This document shows positions 51,151 through 63,710 of a DNA stretch of 64,000 bases, piece after piece. This DNA is from Symbiodinium natans (Eukaryota; Sar; Dinophyceae; Suessiales; Symbiodiniaceae). Location of the stretch: assembly GCA_905221605.1 (NCBI GenBank), contig CAJNDS010000100.1, forward strand, positions 79,042 through 143,041. Direction: 5' to 3'. The position numbers and the translations under genes are program-made. Position 1 is the stretch's first letter. The number at the start of each line of letters is the position of its first letter. The notes beneath the pieces were generated by a model, which did no database searches, was not told the origin of the DNA, and worked only from the letters and a program-made list of their open reading frames with translations.

Positions 51151-53461
51151 AAAAACACAAGAAAGGAAGAACAAGTGGGGAATGGAAGCCCTTTTCCTGT
51201 CTTCTCCTGTTGCAATAAAGAAGGAAAAGAGCATAGGAGATAAGGAAGGAAATTGAAGAGCTCCTCTCGCTACTTTATCATGCCCTTTCCTTTCTATCTA
51301 CCACACCAAAACACGACTCTCAGCTTCCAAATAGACCCTATTTAAGCCACCCACGGGGGGGGGGTACCCCGAACATGAGGGGAGACCCCTGCTTACTCTG
51401 CTTTCCTTCAAGCGGCGTTAGCCAACTCGATTCCCCCCCCCCCCCCCCCCACGACCTGTGGTGAAGGGCTGAGGGAAAACTATGATGCGTGATGTTTAAC
51501 TCTGGCTGCTCTTTCCAGGTGTTCTACATCCCTCTTCAGGCCCGGAAAGCTCCACAACCCAAACGTCCGAGGAGACTCCTTCCCCCAGCAGGTAGGGGAG
51601 AAGGCATGGCCCCGCCAAGCCGATGATGTCGGCGGCCATGGCGGGCCATGCTGCTGGGACTTTAGGGGGCTTGCAGGTTGCAGGCGACTTCGAGATCTTG
51701 GGAAGCTTCAAACCTTTCCAGGTGTCGTAGGGTTGCGGGGCTGGGTGGGTGAGTGGGGTGGAGTTGGTGCTGCTGGGTTGGAGTGATACTGTCCTTTAGG
51801 CTTCATGGGGTTTAAGATCCAGAAGCAACGGCTTCGCTGATTGACTCAAGCCTGCAAGCCGGCGGTGACGCATTCCATGCCTGTCATCACATGTTCATGG
51901 CAACGTGTGGAAGTGTGCACCTGGGCTAAAGCAGCTACAGGGTTGGCGCGTTGATTGATTAACCCCGAACCGATCCTTACACCCTGATCACCTTATCAAC
52001 CCGAAGCCCGGCTTCTCCCCCAACTTGCCCTTAGGTCGGACCAAGCACAGTGTCCCAAACTCCAAAATCTAGAGCTGAAGTCCTAACCCTGAATAGCGCC
52101 CACGGCTAGCTAGACAAGAAAGGGTTTTCCCCTCTTTGCTTCATGGGGTTTACACGGGTTTTGAAAGGACCTAACCCTAAAATGGGGAAGGCGGGCCACT
52201 GCTAGGCCGCCAAGCTCAAGAAACATGACAAAGTCCCTCAGCCACTGCTGCCAAGCCACTCACATCGGCCATAACCTGCAGCATCACTTGGCTGCACTCA
52301 GGAGGGCAGCAAAAAACTAAACTTTTAGCTGCCTTATTAAGAAACCCAATAAACCCAAAAAGGCTAAAGATGTAAAGTTACAGTAAAGTACCACAAAGAT
52401 CACACCCAACAAAAACAAAGATTGCAGAGGGACAAGACTCCCATGAGTAAAGGGCTTGTGGCATCATGTGGGCATTTCTCACAATGGGGGGTATTTCCCA
52501 CAGTAGGGGGTACCCTACTTGTAAATTCCTAGTACCCTTCTTAGTATAGGAACCAGGAACCCTCAATAGTTCCTTTGAAAGATGGATCTGGTGAGTCACA
52601 TTTCGAAGCTGAAGTTCTGGGGAAGGGCTGTTCATTGAGAAACCCCCGTTACACATTCAGAACCAAATGATATCTGGGACTTTTATGGCTGCTTCTCTCC
52701 GAGTGTCCACGAAAACAGTGCAAAGATGTGTGCAGTGACATGAACCGCCTTGAGATGTCGCGACGGAAGGCTGCCAGCAAGCAGCCACCGCCAACAACAC
52801 TGGCTGCGCATTCAAGCAGCTCCTACATCCTTGCTTGAAGGACAGAGGCTGCATGACCAAGCAATCACAGCCAGGACTCAGTGTGCATCTTGCATAGGCA
52901 CGAAACCCTAGTTCCCACGTCAGAGGCAACAAACCCTAATTCCTAGGTGCTTTAAGTTGCCTTGAAGGCCATGGCCCCTGGAAATGGAGGAGTCCTTCTT
53001 GCAGGGGCTCAGGGTGTGGAACACGTTTTGCTTTTATCAGTTCCTGCTCTAAGCAAAGGAGCTTCTGAACCCTCACCCCCTTGTACCACCGTTCTTACCC
53101 CTCACAGACTTGCAGAGCCGAACCTCCAGGGTCAGGAGCACGGGATAAAGCCTGCCAAGCGCTGCGATGAGCTGCTGAAGTGTGAGGAGCCAGGGAGCCT
53201 AAGCCTCTAAGGCTTCCCGTCGTTCCTCCCCTTAGAACCGCAACAAACATTGCAAGCATAGGCTTAAGCCCTTTCGGATTTAGGGTCTGGGGAAGAAAAC
53301 ATAGGTTTGGGCTCGAAGCTCACATCTTCATTGTTGGAGCAGCTCCTCTGATTCTCCTGCCCAGTGAGGTTCCCTGGAATGTGGTTAAGGGTTTCTGGGT
53401 TTAAGGGTCTAAAGGTCGAAGGTTTAAGATCACCCTGAACATGATGTACCCGGACCCTTAA
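51151..53461. other. gene-free stretch, nothing recognised
   Basis: A C run at 51435-51450, otherwise unique sequence. A minus-strand frame at 51496-51711 contains MAADIIGLAGPCLLPYLLGE and looks mildly hydrophobic, but I recognise no family. Confidence 0.45.
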
Positions 53462-53783
53462 GCGCACCTAAACCCCTAAACCCCTAAACCCTAAACCCTG
53501 AAGCCCTAAACCCTACACCCTAAACCCCTAAACCCTAACTACCCATTGCTCAGCTTCCGGCATCAGAAAAGGCACCAGGGCCATGCTGGACTCCGCCTCA
53601 GGCGTCCGATGACGAAATCTGGGGGGAGGGCTTGGGGCTTGGGGCTTAGGTTTAGGGTTTAGGGTTTAGGGTTTAGGGTTTGGGGTTTGGGGTTCAGGGT
53701 TTAGGGTTTAGGCCTCAACCCTAAATCCTACGCCGTAAACCCTACACCCTAAGCCCTAAACCCTATAAACCCTAAAGGTTCAG
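53462..53783. repeat. telomere-type arrays in opposite orientations
   Basis: CCCTAAA-type units (53466-53538, several with an extra C), then TTTAGGG-type units (53648-53712), then CCCTAAA variants (53718-53776). The two inverted junctions within 320 bp could fold back. Confidence 0.88.
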
Positions 53784-55577
53784 ATCCCCAAAGTAGCGCT
53801 CGGAAACTCTGGACAAGAAGGGGCCCGGTTCATACCCCTGAAGCCTCGTCGGGTGCTAGGGCTTATGGGGGCTGCAAAGTTCATAAAAGTTGGGGTTTAT
53901 GGACCTTCCGAGCATCTCTGCTTGAAAAGGGCCAAGGGCTTGCCCACTAACACCTCGTAACCCAGTGACCCAACAGCCCTGGAAACCCAAACCATGGAAC
54001 CCTATAATCCTACTCTCCGAATCCTCAGTCCTACAACTACGGTATACTCCCAAACCTATTGCCTCCAAACCCCGGAACACTTGAAGCGTTTGCTACTCTA
54101 GGCCGAAGCTCTAAGAACCCTTCGACACCCTAGGAACTCTAGAAACTCCATAATCCCCGTAATCCCTCTGAGCCCTCGGACTCTATAACCCCTAAACCTC
54201 GAGCCGGCTCTCTTGGCTGCCAGCCATGACAGCCAGAACGTTGGGGTCGTTTGACAGGAGCCATCCCAACTTCCTACGAGTTCTCCAGGGTACGACAATC
54301 GGGCTTTCGAGCTTCGAGGACTCAGGGCTTTGAAGGCGCAGGGTTTCTGCCGAAGTTGATGGGGCTCAGGGCTCATGTGACTTTCGCGTGTTGGGGTCTC
54401 GGGCTCTCTCGCACAGAGGCCGGGCAGATGAGCCCCTGTTCGAACCAAGCCCATGCGCGAAATCTGATAAACCAGCAATGCCCTCACAGAGAACTAACCC
54501 CCCCCCCCTCCCGACCTGACTAATACAGCCCAAGCCAAAGCACGAAACACATCCACCTTGACCAACAAAACTAAAAAACCGAACATATTGCTACAACCAG
54601 CCAAACAAAGCGACCCTTCGAACCATCCAAAACACAAAGCACCTCCAAAACCCATACAATCCAAAATTTTACACTGCTCCCCAAATCAAAGCAACAATCC
54701 AAAGACACAGTGCCACATGCAAAAGCATCCAAACGGTGTGTCGGTTGATGATAGCTTATAATTTTACATCAAGTTCAAGCCTTTGCTATTGTGTGATATT
54801 TCAACCGATGTGCTGTGTTCTTAAACATTGTTCGCGTACATGAAATGCATGCATTACGTTTTCAACTGTGCACTGTGAAAGCGGGTATCGATTCACCTTC
54901 CTTGTCGGCCTCAGAGTGTTCTGATGTGCTTGTTGTAAACCGTACGTCAGCACTATTCTGCTTATGAACAAGCCCTTCCCCCACATATCCATATGAATCC
55001 TTAAGAGCTTCGGAAGGCTCGTGGGCCAGCAAGTCCAAACCCTGAGCCCTGAATCCTGCTACCCCCTCAACGCCGGCTCCTGCAAAAGAGGACGACCAGG
55101 AGTGAAGCTGGCACCTGGATCTTTTTGTCTCATAGAGTTTCAGGGTGTCAGGCAGCCTGAGAGCAGGATGGCTGGGCGGGAAATACATACGGGCTGGCAG
55201 GAACAGATCAGGAACCGGTGAGTAGGGCTACAGTTCAAGATTTAAGATTGGAGGTCTGGAGAATTCTTTTGGGGGGCAAGGCCTGCGTAGCCAGGTTTGC
55301 ACAAACGGAACCTTTTGGAACATGTTGCTTCTTTGGCTGCGCCGGGCCTGACCCCTTTTTCACATCCAAGCAGCCCTCGAAGCTTCAAGCTCGCTTCCCT
55401 AAACCCCAAAACCGTGAACCCTCAAACATCGGACTAGCCCACAGTTGGCCCATGAAACTCTACACCCTGTAAGAAAAGAAACATTTCGTAAATACATCCT
55501 CTTATGCCCGATAAGGGAAAGTACAAGCAACACTCCAAGGCCCTCGCCAGCCCTGATTCCCAAAGCCCACGCCTCAC
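53784..55577. other. gene-free stretch, nothing recognised
   Basis: No motif-bearing frame. Sequence between about 53980 and 54200 is rich in degenerate CCCTAAA-like words. Confidence 0.5.
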
Positions 55578-55664
55578 CCCCCCCCCCCCCCCCTCCCCAA
55601 AAAGAACCCCTAAACCCTAAACCCTAAACCCTAAACCCTAAACCCTAAACCCTAAACCCTAACC
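55578..55664 (-). repeat. C run plus (CCCTAAA)n array
   Basis: A C run (55578-55593) followed by about eight CCCTAAA units from 55608. Confidence 0.93.
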
Positions 55665-55749
55665 AAGGAGGGCGCCGAGCCGAAGAGAGCTGAGGCAACG
55701 AGCGTCCGGAGAGTGCGGACCTCGGCGCGTAAGGCAAGGGTTTGTCTTG

Positions 55750-55861
55750 TTTCGGGTTTCGGGTTTCGGGTTTCGGGTTTCGGGTTTCGGGTTTCGGGTT
55801 TCGGGTTTCGGGTTTAGGGTTTAGGGTTTAGGGTTTAGGGTTTAGGGTTTAGGGTTTAGGG
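55750..55861 (+). repeat. (TTTCGGG)9 joined to (TTTAGGG)7
   Basis: Nine perfect TTTCGGG heptamers (55750-55812) are followed in register by seven perfect TTTAGGG heptamers (55813-55861). The switch is a clean single-base difference. Confidence 0.97.
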
Positions 55862-56245
55862 TAGTGTTTAGGCTTTGTGGGTTAGGGTTACGGGTTTTGA
55901 GTTTGGGGCTGCGGGCTTGGGGCTCTTGCAGGAGTCTGAAGGTTCAGGCTTTGTTGGCTAAAGGGACCTTACGGGTTCGGCAAGGAGTTAGGTCAAGTTT
56001 TTGGTGTTTGAAAGCTGTACATGCAATGCTGAGTACACTAAACTTGGAACCCCAGCAACAAAAATCATAAGTTTAGCGGTTTCTTGATTACTAGTATTAT
56101 TGTTTATAGTACTTCAAAAATGAAAAAATTTCCAAGTATCCCTGAGACAACGGGCAAAGTTTGGGAGGCTGGGGCAGTGAGCTGCCGGGCCTAGGAATTG
56201 AAGGCTCCGAGGCGCTAGGTCTCAGAGCTGCAGGCTGCAGCGAAG

Positions 56246-56370
56246 ATTTAGGGGTTTAGGGGTTAGCGTTTATATGGTTTAGGGTTAGAGGGTTTAGGGT
56301 TTAGGGTTTAGGGTTTAGGGTTTAGGGTTAGAGGGTTTAGGGTTTAGGGGTTTAGGGGTTCAGGGGTTCC
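56246..56370 (+). repeat. telomere-type array, interrupted
   Basis: TTTAGGG and TTTAGGGG units with GTTAGAGGG interruptions. Confidence 0.88.
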
Positions 56371-56929
56371 CTCTTGAAAGCCGGGCTGTTTCACATGGTT
56401 TTGTAGATTCAGCGCCAAAGGCCTTCATGAATTTCAAAGGCATGAATTCGGGAATCACAAGGGGCCTTGAAGGCCGAAGGCTTTATTAGGTTTCGAGATA
56501 TGGGGCACCCTTCCGCCCCACTTTGTTGATCAGAACTCAAACTACACAAAGCTGGGGTACTCCAAACCCAACCTCAAACCTCAATTCCTTGACCTTCACC
56601 CTGAGGATCTGGGACCCCGACCGCGGTATGGCTCACCTTTCCTGGCGGGCGACAGCGAATTGGAGTGGGCTGAGGTGATGCTGGGAATTTGAAGATGCCA
56701 TTTCTCCCCCAAAAAAAGACATATTTTAGAGAGTACTGCGATATGATGCACTGCCATCGCTCCACAAACTCTTGCTCCGCAGCTTCCAACTGTACAGTTA
56801 GCAGACTGCTCTACTTCTACAACTCGCAAACGTCTGACATATCTCCACTATCTCTGCAACCCTGAAATATGTTTGACAACTATGCGCTTCTGGGCACAAA
56901 AGTGGTTTGCCAGGTCCATACAACAAAAC

Positions 56930-57690
56930 CTTCCCGGAACGTGTGTGGGCAAAATGCCGTGCATTGCTGCTACTGATTATCGCTCGACGTATGTTGCAGC
57001 ATTTGCCAAAATATTTGGTGTTGACGTGCCATCGCGAAACTTTCGCTAAGGTGTATGTTTCTATCCTGGTCACTCCACTCGACGCACAACAAATTAAGTT
57101 GGTCCCCGCGGAGATGATGAGCCTCAACAGCGAATCGGCTTTCAAGAGGACTTAAAATTTCAGCATATCCTCTTTCAACGGCGAGCATCCAAACGGAGCG
57201 ACCTCGACTTTCACGATGTCGGCACTGCACCATCCCCAGCCCACAGCAGCAATTCCACAACTGCAGCATGTCCCTGCAGCATGTCCCAGTGAAGCTGTAA
57301 ACATCAGAGCTGCGTTGCCCTCTTTGCGTTGACGATGTCCTTGCTGGCTACGGCCTTCAACAGGAAATCCACAAGCTCAGCACGCCGCTCAGCATCCAAT
57401 ATCAGAGTTGTGTAGCCTTTGTAGCCACACTTGCTGACAGTTGCAACGCTAGCACCGTCCTTCAAAACCGATTAGCGTGTCTGGTTCATCTGTGATCTTC
57501 AGGTGTAGCAGCGACAGTCGTGATCGTTGGCCAGCTCGAATACTGCGGACCTTCGAATTCAACAGCAGGTCTACAATGTCAGCATGTCAACATTCAGCTG
57601 CCAGCCTTCTACAGCGAATTGGCATTTGCAGCATGTCACTGTTGAGCTGCGAGCATCGGAGGTGTTTCGTAAGGACGTCGGATGGTTGAT
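56930..57690 (-). pseudogene. ankyrin-repeat pseudogene
   Basis: Successive ~33-residue ankyrin-like units are readable on the minus strand in different frames: LAAEC-stop-HADIVDLLLNS (about 57590-57540), YTTLILDAERRAELVDFLLK (about 57420-57360), AALMFTASLGHAA and GHAAVVELLLWAG (about 57310-57245), and SVWMLAVERGYAEILSPLES (about 57195-57140). The G-H-A-x-V-V-x-L-L-L pattern is the ankyrin core. In-frame stops and at least two frame changes over 700 bp mean it is decayed. Ankyrin proteins mediate protein contacts and are abundant in these algae. An alternative is several tiny exons, but I saw no consistent splice sites. Confidence 0.62.
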
Positions 57691-57710
57691 GGGTCTGCCA
57701 GGCAATCAAG

Positions 57711-59269
57711 AAGACAGCAGAGTCTGCCCAAAGGCTCCACGAAGCCTGTGGCCCAAACCCCGCCACACAAAGCCCTTATGAAGGGGTGGAGCGAAACAAT
57801 ATTCGATGGAACGGCCCATTGGCCCAGAGCGAATGGTCTCGGACCAGCACATGGGCACATGATTAAAGTCTGTTGATTTCCTCGAGTGCTTCGATTCTGG
57901 CGCCGAAACTCCCCAGATGCTAGCAACCCTGAAAGCCCGAGCCCTAAGCTTGCTGCCAAATAGAGGGAAGCACTCAGCCGCTCCCCGAACAGGTCGGGCT
58001 GACCTGGCTCCTTGCCAGCGCAGTAGGCAGCCTCCAAAACTGTACAAGGACGGGCGATTAGGGCGCTTCATCCTTGAAGGGTCGTGGGGGGAATACAGAA
58101 AAAATTGTGGTCATCCTGGCAGGGCCAGGGCTTGAGTTGAGGGTTGCAGGGCAGCTTCAGGTTCAGAGTTGTCAAGGGATGTAGGGCTGAGGCGGTTGTG
58201 GGGTCTCAAACGCAGCATGCTTGAGAACGACCCACCGCCCATCCCCAAATCTTCAACCTCATGATTCCCCAATTTCAGTGAAGCGTTGCGACGTTGCGAC
58301 GGGGAGCCAGCAGTGGCGGCAGAAACGCTTGCGCCGCCCAGCTCAGCGGATTGCCTCGGCGGGGGGGAGGGCGTGTGGAAGGGAGGGACGGCGGAGGTGA
58401 AATAATAATGATTATTTTTCGTTACTATGACTATTGCTATTACATTGTCATAGTCATAGTAGCAAAATCACTAATAATCGTAATATTCACAACCCGAGAT
58501 GCTGAGGCCTCAACGCTGAAGCCTAGCATTCACAGCACTATTGGTTTGGGACTTCAGGATGAGGCGGCAGAGACCGGGCGACGGTGCAAAACCCTAAACC
58601 CCCAAACCAGTAGAGAATCTAAAAAGCTCGGCGTTGTAGCTGGAAGAAGGGGATGCGCTTACCATCGAGTGCATGTCCAAAATGTTAAAAAAAAAACCAT
58701 GGACCTGGCTTTTTGCTAAGGCACGTTCAATCTGGCAAAGAAGTTGCAGCACAGGCGCCGAGAGCCACCGCAGAGAGCAGGAAGAGCGTCTGGAAGAGCT
58801 GATGCCCCGCTGCCTTGTCTGCAAAAGAAGGGAACCGAATGTCGTCCTAAACCCTCAAACACGAGACCCATGAAGTGGCACACCCCTTGCCGCCTGAATG
58901 TGGAGATTGTAGGCTGCCAGTAGAAGGAAAACCATGGTCGTTGAGCCCTGCAATTCATATACGACCCTAGAACCCTAAAACCTCGTGAGCCCCACTGCCA
59001 TGCTTAGTACACAACTTCTGAGACTTCTCTCACATGACAAGCCTAGGGGGCACCCCGAACTCCCAAGATAGAAACCCTATAACCCTAAAGGCCTGACTCC
59101 CTTCTCCGGGCTTCCGGCCGCTGCTGTCCCCAGGCTACAGGCCGCGGTCTGCGCGTGTGTTCAGTGGTTCGGGGCTCAGGGTTCAGGATGTTCTCTGACC
59201 TGGTCTCGCTGAAGACTGAGTCGGCAACTAGGTGCTGGGCCTGTGCGTGTAGAACTTTCATAGCTTTAA
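57711..59269. other. gene-free stretch, nothing recognised
   Basis: No motif-bearing frame. An AT-rich interval with TTATTACG-like words occurs at 58400-58495. Confidence 0.5.
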
Positions 59270-59318
59270 CCCTGAGCCCTGAGCCCTGAGCCCTGAGCCC
59301 TGAGCCCTGAGCCCTGAG
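59270..59318 (-). repeat. variant telomere array (CCCTGAG)7
   Basis: Seven perfect CCCTGAG heptamers (CTCAGGG on the other strand), two substitutions from the telomere unit, followed by CCCTGAACCCTAAA. Confidence 0.96.
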
Positions 59319-61323
59319 CCCGAAACCCTGAACCCTAAACTCCGAGTAACCCCGGAAAAAGCAACAAGGGGGCTCCGAGAAGCGCTTTGTACATGTACAC
59401 GTATACGTATATGTACACACACATACCGTTGATGTAGGCGCATATCCAGCGATTCTTAACTTACGGGGTTGGTATGCTTTCTGGAAAGAAATGAGTAAGT
59501 CACAAACGCTGGCTAGTGTACCCAGTGCGTCTTGGTGTGTGCATATAGGCGTACACAGGTGTCTGTAGTTGCGAAACGGTGTGCTGCCTCGCTCCCTGCG
59601 TCTGCCATCCTTTTTTGGATGCTTGCACGTTTCCGGTCGAATCATGGGTATGGAATCGCGTGGTGCTGGCATCGAGTCAGGTATTCGTGCTTCGCTCGTG
59701 CGATGGAGAAAACGGCTGTGATTGCACAGTATGTGCAGACTGCACCTCTTCCTGAACTCATTTGAGCGAATGCGGGGTGGAGGTGGGTGCTACTAGTACT
59801 GCCGCTGCTCCTTCAAGCAGCAGATAGGCAGAGCATGAGTAAGCAACAAGAAATCACGCAACCATCAGCTCACCCGGGAAGCCCTAAAAATGTCGACAAA
59901 GGGATACACGTGGCCAGGGAAATGCTGCCCCTCTTGTCGTTCTTGTTGACCGTATCTTGCATGATGCCAGAAAGCAGTCAGTGCAAACAGCTCTTGCCAT
60001 GGTTCCTAGCCCGCAGAAGAGTTTGGGGTCTACGAATTCTAGGCTCTGGGCAGGGAGGTGTGCAGCCTGTCATCTCCGGATCCTACAACTATCGCATTCA
60101 TGCACTCTTGTGCACTCAAGAAATACAGCTGGTGCTCCAGGACAAGGCCAAACGATGGATCAATTCTTGAGCTACAGGCAATAAGATAATGCCGATGCTG
60201 GGAGCTTGGGGCTGTTGCAGTGGGACTCGTAGTAATTCAGGGGTCCGGGCTTGGGATTTTTGAGTACGATGATGACTATGTTAGTGGTCGGCAAGAGGGT
60301 GACCCAATGGCATTTGCCGATGTGTCGAAGACCAAACCATACCAAACTTGACATAATACCAATAATATTGAAAAAACATATTATTAGTATTATAGTATTG
60401 ATAATGATAATGTTCCTCGCTCCTCATCCTTGGTCCCAGTGGGCTCCGGCCGTTCCAAACTTTCCGGGCGTCTGCTGGCTCTTTGCAGGATGCAAGAAGG
60501 CCTTCCAACCCTATCAAGCCTCTGCCCTTTGGATTTGGGGTTGCCATGGGCGCTGCGATGCGCTGTGCCTTGCAAGTTCTTAGTTTTGGTCTTCAGGTTT
60601 CGTGGCAACTGAGCGAGGTCACGGTCTTCTCCAGATCCCTAGCTTGGGGTCGGTCACAAGATGTCCAATTACTTCAGTGCTGAGACACACCCCGACTCAA
60701 GAACTCACGCACCTTGGTCATCCCTTGCCAAGGATGGGCGTTAGCAAAAACATGCTGAACAGGTTCTCATGGGTAAGGGGATATTGGTCCTTTCATCGCA
60801 GTCCGAGTATTTCCAAAACCCCAACTAAAAGGATTAATTAAGAGCCAGAGCCCCTGAAAAGCCTGGTCACCACTGAGCCATTTGCCACATGGCAGGTCTC
60901 TTGACTCCAGGGCTTCAGAAACAAGGAGGACACGGGGATACTTTTGGGGTTCTGGGAGGGTCGTATTTCGGAACATCTTTCAGAAGGCTTAAAGGGGCAA
61001 CCTAGACTAGCTACTTTACACCCAAGCAAGGCTTGGGACGAATCGTAGGCTGAGGAGCTCCGAAGTTGCAAGCTCCATGCGTAAGGGGCCGAAGGGGTAA
61101 GAGTCACCTTGTGGGGTACAGCGCCTGTGCATACTGCGTTACCCCAGACCCCAAAGTGGCCCAAGAACCAAACCAACAAACAAAAAGAGTGCGTGTGTGT
61201 GTGTGTATACACATATGGTCAGTTTTCTAAATTCTGGTCCTTTTTTGGGTACCCTAAATAAGAGGGCGCCTTCCAAAAGGGAGCTTATTGTAGTGAGGTG
61301 ACCATACATAATACATAGAAACA
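59319..61323. other. gene-free stretch, nothing recognised
   Basis: A short GTGTGT tract (61191-61206) and AT-rich patches near 60360-60415. No gene is recognised. Confidence 0.5.
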
Positions 61324-61524
61324 TTAAAATACAGAAATAAGTAAAAATGAATATATATATATATATAGTTTTATCATATCTAGCCGCCGACCCCCGCTGG
61401 AGGCGTTGGTGAAGACCCATTCTGGGTCATCCGGCCATCGCCCCACCTTGTATGGCAACGTCAGCACCGCCCCCACCATCTGCATTTCATGGCGCCCACC
61501 GCCCCCTGGTCCAGTGCGGAGCAC
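61324..61524 (-). pseudogene. RNase H-like fragment, copy B
   Basis: Minus strand reads LTLPYKVGRWPDDPEWVFTN then ASSGGRR. It parallels copy A (WVFTDASPAKAGVGG), but Asp is Asn and a base is lost after the Ser codon, so it is inactive. Immediately beyond lies an AT microsatellite (61349-61367), as in copy A. Probably the 3' part of an old retroelement family. Confidence 0.4.
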
Positions 61525-63710
61525 GGCTAGCCTAAAGGCTTGCCTTTATGCGGGCGCAGCCCGTGCCGCCGACCCGCCCTGAAAATGGCATGTCTCCTTG
61601 CATGAGGCTCCGGGGGGAGCCCCGGGAGGGCTCCGAGCGGGGTCCCAAGCGCGAATGCGTGGAAGTGCCGAAAACATCGAAAATACCATGTGTTTTTTGC
61701 GTTATTGGAGGGCCGCCAAACGCCCTGGAGGGCTCATGATGCGTGACCCGGCGCGCATCATCGACCCTGCTTTTTAACGTTGGGCGAACATGCGAAAAAA
61801 GACCTTATACGGGTACCCCCCCCCCCCCCCCAACAGGCGCGAGCATTCATGAGATCAGCGACCTGCCCCCCGTTCCACAGAGGGTTGTTTTTCGTGTGTT
61901 TCGACACACACCTCCTTTCGGGGCACTGCCGCGCCTCCACGGTGAGCATCATTGACACCCAAGGCCTCGGGGGCGTCAGCCGACGCCCGCGAGACGCACC
62001 CACGGGTGCGCCTCATGAGCCCTTCATTTCTCCGGGGCCCTCGGGTCCCAGCTCCGGAGCCTCGGCTGATGCTCATGAGGGCCTCGCTGATGCTCATGAT
62101 GCTCGCTTCGGGGGGGCGTCCGAGGGGCCGGAAACGCGGTAAATACCGTGTTTTTTGCGTGTTGCGCGAAAAACTGTTCAAAAACTCCTCGTTATGGCTG
62201 CCGTGTATGCACGCAGCGCCAAACCTCGGAGAAAGCATGTTTTTCTCGAGAAAACCTTGGTTTCGTCGTGCTTTTGGGCGTGTTTCGCGACTTTCGGCCC
62301 CCACCCCCAAGCCACTGATGCCAATGATGCTGTTGCGAGCGCTCGCGTGCACGTGCGACGCAGAGGATTATGTGTAGGGTTTCGGCTGTCGCTTCCTGTT
62401 CTTTCTTCTCTTCTGCTTCCTGTTCATTGTTTTGTTCTTATTCTTTTTCTTTTTATTCCTTGTCTTCTTCTTTTTGTTCCTTCTTTTTGTTCTTCTTCTT
62501 TCCCTTCTTCTTCTTCTTATTGTTATTCATTTTCCCTTTCTTCTTGCTATTATTCTTTCTTTTCTTTTGTTCTTCTTCTTTTCCTTCTTCTTTTTTTATT
62601 ATTCTTCTGATTCTTTTTCTTTCTTTTCTTATTATTCCTTTTCTTCTTCTTCTTCGTCTTCTTCTTACATTCTTCTTTATTTTCTTCTTCTTCTTATGTT
62701 TCTTATTTTTCTTATTCTTCTTATTTCTCTTCTTCTTTTTCTTACTTTACCCTTTATTATTGTTATTCTTCTGTCTTTTCTTTTATTCTTTTTATTCTTT
62801 TGTTGTTCTTTTGTCTTTTCTTTTCTTATTCTTCTGTTTCTTCTTCTTTCCTTTCTTCTTCTTCTGTTTCTTCTTCTTTCTCTTCTTCTTATTTTCTTAT
62901 TATTTCTTTTCTTCTTCTTTTTCTTCTTATTTTATTCTTCCTCTTTCTCTTCTTCTTCTGTTTTTCTTTTTCCCTTTCTTCTTGATTGCGTCCCGACTCC
63001 CTGCGCCCCCGAAACCCCTAAACCCAAACCTGAGTTTCAGCTTTCAGACGGCCAGGCCGGCCCGTGCCGCAAGGCCTGTAGATTAATCCGACGCCGTGGT
63101 CCGAGTGTGAGGGCCAGCACTAGCTTTAGCTACCCTGGGGCGCGTCATACGTCGCCGACCCGGTTGGCTCGCCAACATCCGGCTCCAAATTCGGCTTCCA
63201 AAGGGCATCATGTTTCAAGTACTTTTTTTTATCGCGAGCAACACGCTGTTCCCCACCGAAATTGGGCTCCTGGACGCATTTTTTGGGTGCCCACGGGGGG
63301 TTCCAAAAACGACCCGGAGAGCATCATCGACTCTATTTTATAATTTTTGCCGAAGACGCGTTGTTGATGTTTTTTTGGAGGGCATGGGCCATCCCAAAGG
63401 ACCCCCACAAGAGCGCGCATCATCAGCATCAGCGGGTTGGGTCTCGGGTTTCGGATGCGACTGAGAGCTTTCAAAAAACGCAGAAAAAAACACTGTAAAT
63501 TCCATGGTTTTCGTGCTGTTACGGACCTTTCCGTTTTGAGGCCGGCATGTGCCCCCATAAGGCAGTGCGCATCAGCAGCATCAGCGGTTCCTGTGGGGGG
63601 AACCCCTGCATACGACTGCGTGCGCGCGCGGAAAAAGCACCAGTTCCCGCGCGTGCGCGCGGGCCTTGTGGTTGTTGTTGTGGTTGTTGTTGTTATCCCT
63701 TCCCCCTAAT
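61525..63710. repeat. diverged GC-rich repeat family with CATCATC/CATCAGC words
   Basis: Related segments recur: GACCCGGCGCGCATCATCGA (61747) against GACCCGGAGAGCATCATCGA (63312), both then T-rich; and AAATACCATGTGTTTTTTGC (61679), AAATACCGTGTTTTTTGCGT (62141), AAATTCCATGGTTTTCGTGC (63497). Plus frames share TRRASSTLL/TRRASSTLF. Copies are too diverged to set a clean unit length; spacing near 450 bp is suggested by the first two. Confidence 0.55.
62382..62983 (+). repeat. ~600-bp polypyrimidine tract (TTC/TTATTC)
   Basis: Almost pure TTC, TTCTT and TTATT words with very few G. The long Phe/Leu/Ser frames on the plus strand (up to 303 codons at 62432-63343) come from this composition and are not supported as genes. 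Mirror-like TTC stretches could form triplex DNA. Confidence 0.9.

Noticed and set aside
62432-63343. 303-codon plus-strand frame rich in Phe, Leu and Ser
   Set aside because: Entirely a product of the polypyrimidine tract; it would read as a membrane protein only because of composition.
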